Source: Phascolomyces articulosus (lineage: Eukaryota; Mucoromycota; Mucoromycetes; Mucorales; Lichtheimiaceae). From it: a stretch of DNA of 64,000 nucleotides. Shown here one piece after another: positions 38,011 through 48,892 of the stretch. Under the pieces are notes generated by a model. That model was given only the letters and a program-made list of their open reading frames with translations. It had not been told where the DNA came from and searched no databases. The stretch is taken from the NCBI GenBank assembly GCA_025677815.1, contig JAIXMP010000006.1:496001-560000 (forward strand), in the 5' to 3' direction. Position numbers and translations under genes: made by a program. Position 1 is the stretch's first letter; every line of letters starts with the position of its first letter.

Positions 38011-39934
38011 GGTTTATATTTTTCGTTAAAAATAGATGAAATAGTATGTAAATAATAGTAATGGTAATATAGTTTAATTCAAATATATAAAAAGAAGAAA
38101 AAAGAAGAACAGAAAAGATTGTTCTTTGGTGTTGTTGGTGAATGATTAAAAAAAACTCCCCCGGATACAATAACGGCTTTAATTTATTCTTTATTTTATA
38201 TAATAATTTTATTCAAATTCATTCCTTTGATCGAGAATAAAAGCATAATGTCTTTTTTTTTCTTCATGTGTATAAAGGATGAATTATTCCTGCGGGGCAG
38301 TGTCCCGGTTTTCTTTTAATATAGTCTGATACCGGTGTTTTGGACCGACAACGTGATTCTTTCTATTATACAATAAACACATCATAATATCTATGGGCTC
38401 CTTTCATATTGACAGGTTAATATATAGACATCGAACCTGAAAAATGAAATATATATAATCGTTCTTAATTTTGCTGCGACGGGGGTAAAAAAAAAAGGAA
38501 GGGTGTTTTTATTATGCGTATCAATGATAATGGGATCATTGATTTTTGTTGGACCAGCGAAAATAAAAGCGTATTGGCGTACCTGGATCCATTACATTCC
38601 AAAAAGTAAATCATCATCCACCTTTTGGTTTTGTATTTTTTTTTTTGGACCCAGGATTTATAACAAAATAAAATCCAGTGGTCCGGAAGGAATAGCAAAA
38701 AAAGGTCAAAGAAAATACGAAATAACATGATCATTCCCACTTTTTTTTGCATATATCTTGTATATATTTAATATCCGTGGTTTTTGCCGTAGAAAGAAAG
38801 AATGATGTGTTCGGCGCCAAACATATATATAACCTACCAAATACGAGGTTTCATTTATTATCATTATTATTACTACACACAAGTATTATTGAATATGAAT
38901 CTATATAAGGCTCTTAATTATGAATAGGGTCACTCCTTATTACTATGGCTACTATGAGAATATTATGTCAAGAATAATAGAGACTTCCTTTTATTATCAT
39001 CAACTCCTTTCCTCTTTTTTTTTTCTTCTTAACTCGGTCTTGTCGTTTTATTTGATAATGTAATTCAACTTTTACATCATTTTTTAAATTAGTTGCTTAA
39101 CTATGTATGTTTCCCCGGTTGATAATGATGCAAAAATTCTATTTTTCAACGTTCGCAATTCTTATGTGTGTACATTTCTCTCTGTTCATGTCATGATAAC
39201 AAACAAAAGTCATAAATAGTGATACACAATGATAATAATTATGTTGTGTAATAGAAACATCTTTCTCTACTACTACATTTCACACTTTTAGTCATTCAAT
39301 CAATTATTTTATTAAAGTAAATATATACTATAAAGTCAAATTATATGCTTGATAGTAATGATAGCATAATATAATACATTCTATCATTATTGACCACCTT
39401 GGGTTTGTTTTTAAGGGGGGGATTGGATCATAGGCAATAATAGTTTTTTGTTGTCAAGAGAAAGAAATAAGAGGGGAGTAAACAGCCAGCTGAGCCACGC
39501 TTGATTATGTTTTCAAAAAAAAAAATAATAATGGCTTACAGAATTGTTATGTTTTATAAAAAAACGTGCGTTTTTTGAAAGGTACATGATTATGCATCCA
39601 TGTTTATTTATTGATGTTGGAACGACTTTAAAGATTTATAGTTTTTTTAGTCACTAGAGCGACCGACGCGTAAAATCGACCACTTTTTTTTTTTTTTTAA
39701 TAGCTGAGAATATTTTTTTTATTTTTGCATAGGCAAAAAAGAGAGAGAGAGCCAAACTTTAGAGTTTCGTTTTTCTTACCGCTTCTTTTTTTTTCATCTT
39801 GGAGGAAGAGAGAGAGACTTATACCTTTTTTTTTCATCTTCATCAAACCGCCCATTGAAACGCATTGTTTCTTAAAAAATAACCCTCTCCAACTCTAATT
39901 TACCTTCCCTCATCCTATTTAACGCTCACCTCCA
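38011..39934. other. Divergent promoter region between velvet and PKA-R genes
   Basis: About 1.9 kb without a supported gene. The part next to the PKA gene (39780-39934) is strongly CT-rich, a typical fungal leader. The size suggests extended regulatory sequence for both genes. Confidence 0.4.
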
Positions 39935-40377
39935 ATGACGGTAGAAAATAGCTTTTCGTTTTCGTATGCAGATGAATATACACAACTCTTGACCGAGTTG
40001 CATTCTGATTACTGCCGTGACCAACCTGAAGATGTGTTGCAATATTGTGCCAATTTTTTCAACAAAAAACTAGAAGAACAACGAGTCATGTTTCGCGAAC
40101 AACAGCGAGGTGCTCCCATGTTTCAAGGTAAAAAATAATGTTATAATGAAAAGAGGAATATACCAATTCATTTGTGCTTTATGGGTTTTGTTTGCGTGGC
40201 ACCAGTGCGTTTCTTTCTCTTTATTGTTGGGGTAAAATAAAATAATAATAATAAAAAAAAAGAAAATGGTTTCCTGTTTGGTACCTTTTTTATGATTATT
40301 ATTATTAAAAAAAAACGAAGAGAGAAAAAGAGGACGATGGTTTTTATTTCAATATGACAAGATACCCTTTTCTTTTC

Positions 40378-40422
<45 letters not shown>

Positions 40423-41781
40423 ATATATATACTTACCCCACTCTTACTTTCCCATATATATTTAAAAATGTAGCCAACGAGTTTCATCCATTAGCTGGTA
40501 ATGGTATTTCAGAGAACCAAGGAATGCAAGAACATCATCCAATGGATAGTGATGATCATCACGAAGAAGACGAAGAGATTGAAGATTATGAAGACGATGA
40601 TGATTTTGATGATGAAGTACGAGACAAGTTTACGACAGCACCACTTTCATCCTTACCCCCGACATCGTACAACCGTGACCGACGTACTTCTGTGAGTGCC
40701 GAATCCATGGCACCTACCCATGGAAACGACTTTGTCAAACAAGTGATTCCCAAGACCGAAGATCAATGTCAACGTATCCGTGCTAGTGTCGGCAACAATT
40801 TCTTGTTTAAACATTTAGATGAAGAACAATATCAAGACGTTGTCAATGCCATGGCCGAAAAACATGTGAGCATGGGACATACCATTATTGAACAAGGAGG
40901 TGTGGGTGATTTCTTTTATGTGGTCGAATCAGGTACATTTGACTGTTACATTAGTAAATCGACTGCACCAGGCAGTGACCCCAATAGTGGTGTGCCACCT
41001 ACCAAAGTGACCAGTTATGAAGCTGGAGGTAGTTTTGGTGAATTGGCTTTAATGTATAATGCTCCTCGTGCTGCCACCATTTTGGCTACATCCGATGCTG
41101 TCTTGTGGGCTTTGGACCGTGTGACCTTTCGTACGATTTTGATGGAAAATACTTCGAGAAAACGTAGAATGTATGAAGCTTTCCTTGAAGAAGTCCCTCT
41201 TTTAAAATCTCTCGAACCTTATGAACGACACAAGATTGCAGATGCTCTTGATACCGTTTATTTTGATCAAGGTGAAAAGGTCATGTTGGAAGGAGATGTT
41301 GGAGATCGTTTTTATATTATTGAATCTGGAGATGCTGGTTTTTATAAATTGGGTGCCGATGGAACGCAACAAGAAGTCAATGTGCTTGGCAGAGGCAGTT
41401 ATTTTGGAGGTATTTATTATTTATTTTCCCATGTGTAATACTTTTGGTAGAAAGTTGTGTGTGCGTGTGTGTGAGTAAAGTAGTGAAAAGTAAATAAATA
41501 AATAAAAATTGAGTTTATTGCTTTATTGAGACGCACGTGGCGTTCAAGTTTATATATAAATTTTACTCATCGCATCTTTTTTTTTTATAATAGAACTTGC
41601 TCTATTAAATGACACACCGCGTGCAGCAACTGTAGTTGCACAGAGTCGTTTGAAATGCGCCACTCTTGGTAAAAAGGCCTTTACTCGTCTTCTTGGTCCT
41701 GTCTTGGAAATCTTAAAACGTAATTCTGAAAACTATCATGCCATCATTAATCAACAACAGCAACAACAACAACAACGATAG
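39935..41781 (+). CDS. pkaR: cAMP-dependent protein kinase regulatory subunit
   Basis: Three exons (39935-40127, 40474-41409 and 41594-41781) encode 438 residues. It holds the PKA catalytic subunit inactive until cAMP binds. Residues about 12-55 form the dimerisation/docking helices ([20 protein letters not shown]). An acidic linker ([19 protein letters not shown]) precedes the autoinhibitory site RRTSV at 134-138, a phosphorylatable (type II-like) sequence. Two cyclic-nucleotide-binding domains follow, with phosphate-binding cassettes [18 protein letters not shown] and [17 protein letters not shown] (the latter across intron 2). The protein ends in a Gln-rich tail. Mucoromycetes often carry several PKA-R paralogues. 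Intron 1 contains AT and GT microsatellites. Confidence 0.95.
40379..40434. repeat. Compound (AT)n(GT)n microsatellite in intron 1 of the PKA-R gene
   Basis: An AT run is followed directly by a GT run and then a short AT run, all inside intron 1 (40128-40473). It is likely length-polymorphic. Confidence 0.8.
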
Positions 41782-43336
41782 ATATATTATTCCCATCTTT
41801 TTTACTCTTCCTTACCATCATTCACCCTTTCACTGACACACATTACTATTATACACACGTCTCATCCAAACAAAAGAAGAAGGAAAAAAAATAACAAATA
41901 CATTCATCTTCTTCTCCAACTCAACAATTCATTTTATATAACCCACTTCAACACAGCACCAAAAAAAGAAACTATTTGAATCTTACTCTTCTTTATACAT
42001 TTGTTCTATTATATATCTTTCCCAAAAAACTAAAACATGAATTAGGGTCTTTTTTATATATATCAAAAAAAACAAATTCTTATTGTTATTACTATTCAAA
42101 CAAAAAATCACTACTACTATATACAGCTATTATATTACACACAACAACACCTATCTATCTATACAGTTATTATTATAGAGTGATCAATTTCACACATATC
42201 CCTCTCTCACTCCCAAATCAATCCCCTCGAAAAACATGAAATATATATGTGTATGTTTTTTTTTCTTTTCCTTTTTCTCTGATACTTCTTTTTTTCTGAT
42301 TAAAAAAATAACATTTTTTTCTTTTAGACGTTTTTTTTATATATAAATCATCATGAATTCGTTGTTGCTATGCAATGTATTTATTAAGTTACTTTTTTTT
42401 TATTTATTTACGTCTTTGTTTTGGTTTTTAAAAAAACAGAAGACCTTCGTACGTATTACGAATTTCTGTTCTTTCTCCTGAAATATAAACATACACACAA
42501 TCCATGCGCGTTGTCTCTCCTAATACTTCATTCCCAGCTATAAAAATAAGATTACGTGAATTTTGGTGTATTTTTTCATAACTTATCACTTTACTACTTT
42601 TAATAAAGACCTCGTTTTCCATGAATTATGACAACTTTATGATCAGCGTTATTACCATGACAGTATTATCATTGAAATAATCATTGACAGATCAAAATAA
42701 TGGGCATAGCTATAACTCATCTATACTACTACTATAAGAAAGAGTACTATTTATCTACTATACGTATGGCAACCACTTTTTTTTTTATTTCACCCTGTAT
42801 ATGCAGGGTTCGAGAAAAAAATAAAAAGTAACATATCAGAACAAGTCATGATCTACTCCATATCTATAAAATGATGACCTATCATCGATAAGAACATCAT
42901 CTTTTACATACTATTTTCAAATCATTGCTTTCATTATCATCATCATCATGAAGAAGTAAAAGAAAGGTCTACTCTCGTTTATTTTCAACAAAAAGGCAAA
43001 AAAAAAATGTAAGGGGAAAAATGGGGCATTGAAATAAAATAATCAATGGCATTTCGTTCGTTTGTGTTGAATGATGATGATGAAGATATATTATCAGAAA
43101 GAGAGACATCCTTTTTTTTTCTCTCTCTCCTCATTCTCCTGCTAAGAGTCCCCTTTTTTTCCTTTAAACACGCATAACACCTACCCCTCTTCCTTTTTCG
43201 ATTTTTTTTTAAAAAAAGTCTAAGGATCTCAAGGAGTTGTATTTTTTTTTCTCTTCCTCTTCTTCTTCTTTTTGTTTAATCCTTTTTTCTCTTTTTCTTG
43301 TTTCTTATACTATTACTTTTTTTTAATAATAAAAAA
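41782..43336. other. Spacer between PKA-R and septin genes
   Basis: Low-complexity AT-rich sequence. Probable 3' UTR after the PKA gene, and a long CT-rich leader (43090-43330) before the septin start. No gene supported. Confidence 0.4.
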
Positions 43337-45271
43337 ATGACCGTTTCATCACCTACAGAAGTTGCACCTCCACCTCCACCAGTTCCAATCACTTCTACAG
43401 GCACTGGTATTGCTAATTTACCTAATCAACGTCATAAAATTGTTGCAAAAAATGGTGCCAATTTTACGTTGATGGTGTGTGGTAAGTCCTTGTCGATACT
43501 TTTTTTAGATTGTTGAAAAAAAAAAGTTAGGATAGAAATAGAAAGAATGAAAAAAGTTATTCAATCCTATGATCCATTTCTATTACAGGTGAATCAGGTG
43601 TAGGAAAAACAACGTTTGTCAATACCTTGTTCACTTCTACTATCAAAGAACCCAAGAATCTTAGCAAGCGTCGATTGCGTCCACCAAACAAGACTGTACA
43701 AATCCAAATCACTAAGGCTGGTAAGATTAGATAAAAGAGATGTTGGATCAAAAAAAAGAGAGCCCATTTGGATTCATAATAATAACAAAAAAAAAACCCT
43801 CTCTCTATCTTTTTATGACGGAATCCATTAGAACTGGAGGAAAAAATGTTTAAGGTCAAACTGACCATTATCGATACACCCGGTTTTGGTGATTATGTGA
43901 ACAATCGACATAGTTGGATTCCTATTGTGGACTTTATTGATGATCAACATGAAAAGTACATGAGACAAGAACAACAGCCTTGTCGTGAAGGAGTGGTGGA
44001 TATGCGTGTTCATGCTTGTTTATATTTTATCAAGCCTACGGGTCATACGTTGTCTCCCTTGGATATTGAAGTCATGAAACGTTTGGGTTCTCGTGTTAAT
44101 CTCATTCCAGTCATTGCTAAAGCAGATACTTTGACACCTGCCGATTTGGCCAAGTTTAAACAAAATGTAAGTTATTTTTTTTCTTCTCCTCTATAAGTAA
44201 TATAGGGGAGATAGATATAGATAGATAGATTTCCTTTCTTCCTCCCTTTTTTTTTTTTGATGGAATAAAGTAGTAGTGGTTGTTATAGGAATGATGATGA
44301 TACTACTACTACTTTGTTACTTTTATTGGACAGTGACTAGCTAACTTGGTAGTAGTTAGCAGCTGTTTATAAAAGAAAATATATCTTATATATATATAAA
44401 AGAGAACCCCTATAACTAACTAACCCTTTCGCGGGTATTTTTTCCTCTATCCCCTTTCTCTAACCCTTTTTAAACCTCCTCTCTCTCTCCTCATATACAT
44501 ACATGCATATCAACAACAACAACTATCACACTCCTCCCAAACACACCTTTCTTTCCCTTCCTTAAACTATTTCCCCCCTTTTTTTATGGAATGGGTATAT
44601 ATATATAGATTCGAGATGTCATCTCAGCTCAAGAAATTCAAGTATATTCATGTCCTATTGAAAGTGAAGATGAAACCACGACGAAGCGTAATGCCAACAT
44701 TATGGCCGCTTTACCATTTGCCGTGATTGGTTCGACAGAAGATGTCATGACCTTGGATGGTCGACGCGTCAAAGGTCGTCAATACAGTTGGGGATGTGCT
44801 GAAGTAGAAAATGATGATCATTGTGACTTTAGAAAGTTGCGTAGTTTATTGATTCGAACACATATGTTGGATTTGATTACAACGACAGAAGAACTTCATT
44901 ATGAAAATTATCGTCAAGCACAAATGGAGACGAGGAAGTTTGGTGATCCTCGGTGAGTAATCTCTATGACCTTGAATGACTTTATCTATTAACAACATAC
45001 TAATCCATGGATCGATATATATATATATAGATCTCAACCAACGGAAAATGCCAAATTCAAGGAAGAAGAAGAAATGTTACGCAAACGTTTCACCGAACAA
45101 GTCAAATCAGAAGAATCTCGGTTCCGTAAATGGGAACAACAATTGTTGAGTGAAAGAGATCGTCTGCATAAAGAATTGGAACAACAAAGTGAACGTGTCA
45201 AAGAATTGCAAAATGAATTGGATGCTTATTATTATAGTCATCATAATTCTCCAAGATCTGTTCGAAAATAA
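43337..45271 (+). CDS. Septin (Cdc12/AspC-like)
   Basis: Five exons: 43337-43481, 43589-43720, 43832-44166, 44609-44952 and 45031-45271, encoding 398 residues. Septins polymerise into filaments at the cortex, septa and hyphal branches. A Pro-rich N-terminus is followed by G1 GESGVGKTT, the switch region, G3 DTPGFGD, the RVHACLYFIKPTGH block, G4 AKAD and the septin-unique element (STEDV ... YSWGCAEVENDDHCDFRKLR). The C-terminal coiled coil has the pattern EEEMLRKRFTEQVK ... ERDRLHKELEQQSE. The G-domain wording and the end of the coiled coil look most like the Cdc12/AspC group, but subgroup assignment needs a tree. Intron 3 is 442 nt, far longer than its neighbours. Confidence 0.93.
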
Positions 45272-45957
45272 TTTAATCCTTTTCTTATTACTTGTTTTTA
45301 TTTTGTTATTTCCCTATCCTTATTCACTCTTCTTCTTCTTACCTCTTCGTTATTCATTAACAATACACACAAAGACCAAAGACACGCACACACAGACACA
45401 GACGCACGATCAATCACAAAAACAAAACAAAAAAAAAGTTCTCTTTTATATAATTAATTTATTAAGGAACTCTTTATAATCTCTTTTTTTTTTCCTCCTT
45501 CTCTCTTTTTCCCTTTTTTATTTCTCTTATCCTTTATTATTATTACTTTTTACTTTTTTTCAACACACAACACACGACACACAGACACAAGCCTTTTATC
45601 TTTTTTTCTTCTTCTTTCTACTTCTTTGAAATAATTGATATATAAAGAAAACAAATCATATATATTTCTATTCTTAATTCTTATTCATCTTCTTATCGTT
45701 TACTATTTGTTGTTCCCCAAGTTTTTTTTTTTAAATTAAATTAATAATAACTCCCATATCATCATCAGAAACAAAACAAATCACACACGCGATTTCTTTC
45801 CACCCCCCAAAAAAACCCCGCGGAGCCTGAATTATATAGACAGAGAGAGAGAGAGAAAGATATTGTCTTTTTTTTTTTTTTTTTTTTTTTTTGCTTATTT
45901 CTTTTTACTCCATTGATTTCTGATCTTTTTTATATACCAAAAAAATAATAATTCATC
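45272..45957. other. Spacer and CT-rich leader
   Basis: 3' UTR of the septin gene, then a T-rich stretch with a poly-T run at about 45870-45892 just before the next start. No gene supported. Confidence 0.4.
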
Positions 45958-47199
45958 ATGATGTCCTATAAGCGAAATCCAAATGACTGGAATAATTCAC
46001 GGACATCCCATGGTCGAGCTACAACAACGACTATCAATTCAGGTTATAGTAGCAATCATGCTTCTGTCTTTTCTTATACCATGGACGATCCCAATGTAAT
46101 GACAAATAATACTCCTACCACGACTACGACGAATAATAATACCACCCCAACGACGAGGATAATGGAAACAACACCAACAACAACGGAACCAGCGAATAAT
46201 TTTACCTATACTCCTCAATCCCTCACGACATTACAGAACAGTATGACTCAACAACAAGCTCATTCACGACGACACCACTACTCTAACCACTCTTACCATG
46301 TTCAACGTTACAACCAACAAGACACGAATCCATTAGCCTTATTAAGACAACAACAAGAATTGGAAGAATCTAAACAATGGTACAATTTACCCATGGAAGA
46401 AAAATTAAAACGTATGCCAAACCCGCCGGTGTGTTTTTGTGGCAAACCAGCCTATTCCCATGATACAGACTTGGGTATGATGTACGATTGTCATGGATTC
46501 GAAAACAAGGATACGAAACGAATTTGTGGATTTCATGTTCATGCACGTGCGTGGGATCAATTTCGACAACAATTAGTCAAGGGACAGGATGTGGATCAAC
46601 ATGATCCAGAGTTAAGTATCTGTCCCTTTTTTAATTTTACCTTTTGCGTTATTTTTTTTTACATCAATGATTATCCCAAACGATTCCCACCTACACCTAA
46701 ATGCTTTTGTAATTTGCAAGTCATTATTCATGAAGTAGAGGAAAAAAGAAGTGTTGATAATGAGTATTGGAAACGACTCGAGTTTAAATGTCCTCATCAT
46801 CATATTGATGGGGCTAAACCGAAATGTACTTGGACATGTAAAGCAAATCAAGTCGCTTTTGGTCGTCCAAAACGATTAATTCATTCAAAAGAGATTGATG
46901 ATTATGTGGCACGGATACGAGCTCGGCAGCATCAGCAGCAACGGGATGATGATGAAGAAGAAGAAGAAGAAACGGAAGATCAGCATCCATCAGTAACAAT
47001 AACGACAATGACGTTATCTTCTACTTCCGATACATCAGTAACAACAACACCTGTCGTTATGAATTCACCTTCTGCATCTACTTCTACTTCATTATCATCC
47101 ATTGTTTCTTCATCCTCCACACCACATCTTACTTCTACTTCCACGATTGAAAATAAATCACATTCTTCAATTGTACTTGAAGATGAAAAGGATGGATAA
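45958..47199 (+). CDS. Protein with two tandem Cys-rich (GRF-like) modules
   Basis: A single open frame of 413 residues. The N-terminal 150 residues are disordered and Thr/Asn/Gln-rich. Two putative zinc modules follow: C159-x-C161-x16-C178-x11-C190, and C249-x-C251-x26-C278-x11-C290 with C294 nearby. The shared 'CFC ... C-x11-C' layout, aromatic residues and a His/Phe-rich end (ICGFHVHARAW) are reminiscent of GRF-type zinc fingers, which bind single-stranded nucleic acid, but this is not a clear match. The C-terminus is acidic, then Ser/Thr-rich. The hydrophobic insert between the modules (46610-46665) looks like intron sequence with a GTATCT donor, but it has no AG acceptor and keeps frame, so I leave it coding. 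Function unknown; probably nuclear. Confidence 0.7.
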   Translation: MMSYKRNPNDWNNSRTSHGRATTTTINSGYSSNHASVFSYTMDDPNVMTNNTPTTTTTNNNTTPTTRIMETTPTTTEPANNFTYTPQSLTTLQNSMTQQQAHSRRHHYSNHSYHVQRYNQQDTNPLALLRQQQELEESKQWYNLPMEEKLKRMPNPPVCFCGKPAYSHDTDLGMMYDCHGFENKDTKRICGFHVHARAWDQFRQQLVKGQDVDQHDPELSICPFFNFTFCVIFFYINDYPKRFPPTPKCFCNLQVIIHEVEEKRSVDNEYWKRLEFKCPHHHIDGAKPKCTWTCKANQVAFGRPKRLIHSKEIDDYVARIRARQHQQQRDDDEEEEEETEDQHPSVTITTMTLSSTSDTSVTTTPVVMNSPSASTSTSLSSIVSSSSTPHLTSTSTIENKSHSSIVLEDEKDG

Positions 47200-47906
47200 A
47201 AATCATTCTCTTCTTCTCTTCACCTTTCCTTCTTCCTTTGCATTTTCATTCCATCTAATTACTTTTTCCTCACTTCATTCTTCATCATGTATATTTGCGT
47301 TCTTACTTTTCTCTCTCTTACTTTTTTTTATATAACTTTTTTTTTATATAAAAAAGTAACCAATCCTTATTTTTATATATATTTATAGTTTTATCTCCTT
47401 CTTAATTCTCATTTGCAACCGCCATCACCAATCCTGCTATTTTTTTTATTTATTTTGTTGAAAGGGGTGATATATATATATAAACACATATCATGAAAAA
47501 GCAATAGGATGTAGGATTGTTCACATCCCCAATATTTTCTCATTCAACCCAATTTTTGAATTTTTCAATAATATAATACCCTTTCTTTCTCCTTTCTCAC
47601 GATATTATTCTTTTTCAATCTTTCATCATGCATAGAGGAATATCATGAACAAACGAAAATTATATATATAACCATTTTTTATTAATGAAAAGCTCTTGTT
47701 AAGCTCTTGTTAAGCTCTTGTTTTTTTTTAATTTATCAATTTATTTTTGTTTCAGATATTTGTTTAAAAAAAGAAGGTTACTCAAAAGAAAATAAAGCAT
47801 AAAAAAAGAGAAGTCTTTTATTTTTATCTCTCTTGACCTTTTTTTTTTTTACTCACCTGCTCACATTCTTATTTGACATTACATGGATAACTTTTATTTT
47901 TAAATC
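47200..47906. other. Spacer with an 11-bp tandem repeat
   Basis: AT-rich intergenic DNA. Three perfect copies of aagctcttgtt lie at 47690-47722. No gene supported. Confidence 0.5.
47690..47722. repeat. Three tandem copies of an 11-bp unit
   Basis: The unit aagctcttgtt is repeated three times without interruption, about 190 nt before the RING gene start. It could be a regulatory iteration or simple slippage. Confidence 0.85.
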
Positions 47907-48549
47907 ATGACAACAACTACTAACATCGATGACGATCTAGTTGCCCTTCAGCGTCGTGAATTTGATCTTCGCAATATGATCTCACGATTAAGTAACGAGC
48001 AATTAGGCTTTCAAGGAGACATTCTAGAATTTATACAAAACATGGACGAAAAATTAAAAACCACCACCACTTCCACACAAGCCTATCAAGAAGCATCGAG
48101 TCAAGTAGACACGAACAAAAGCCAACTCCATGAACTGGTCAAAGAAAAACAACGGTTGGAAGCCGAAATACAAGCCCAAATCCAAGGACGTGTGATGGAT
48201 CAAAGTGAATATACACAGTTGGAAACTCGATTGGATGCTCTGCTAGAGGTTTATGACGCATTGATGGAAAAATCAGAAGTGTTGGAAGAACGTCAAAAGA
48301 GTATGAATTGTAGAATCTGTTCGGAACGTACGGTGGAATTTGCTTTAGTACCATGTTATCATTTATGTAAGTTTATTATTATTATTATCTAATACTGGAT
48401 ATATACCCCCCTCTCTCCCATTTGATGAGATGAGAGAAACTGACTGTTTGGAACGGATAGGTTATTGTCAACCATGCACTGAAACATTAACGGAATGTGC
48501 AATTTGTCATGAACCAAAAAAAGGTGCTCAAAGGATTTATTATGGATGA
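47907..48549 (+). CDS. Small coiled-coil RING-finger protein
   Basis: Two exons (47907-48366 and 48461-48549) encode 182 residues. Residues about 10-130 are helical coiled coil (LVALQRREFDLRNMI; ELVKEKQRLEAEIQ; LEERQKS). A compact C3HC4-like RING follows: CRIC, then CYHLCYCQPC across the intron, then CAIC, with the C-terminus ending soon after. The layout (coiled coil plus terminal RING, 'MNCRICSER ... LVPCYHLCYC') resembles IAP-type or neuralized-like RINGs, so E3 ubiquitin ligase activity is expected. The substrate is unknown. It converges on the HMG gene. Confidence 0.85.
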
Positions 48550-48892
48550 TGACACTCAATCTACTGCTCTTTTTCTCTTTCTTTTTTTTCCCCTGCTGTA
48601 TTCCCTTGCTCCCTTGAAAAGAAAATATACCATTTAACCAACCAAACAAAAATTGTATGTATATATATGTATATATGTATATATATGTATAGGATGAACC
48701 ATAAAAAAAATTGCTGTAAATATATATGAGTTACTTTATTACTTTGCCTTTTTTTATTAAAAAAAAAAGACGGATTATATATATTTATAAAGTGGGATTG
48801 GGGTTGTAATAAAAAAAAAGCTTATATACAAATTGAAAAAAAAAATGATTATTTATATAATTATATATGCATGAAGGGAAAAAAAGATATTA

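Noticed and set aside
46610..46665. Intron inside the Cys-module gene
   Set aside because: There is a donor-like GTATCT but no AG acceptor within range, and the frame is open throughout.
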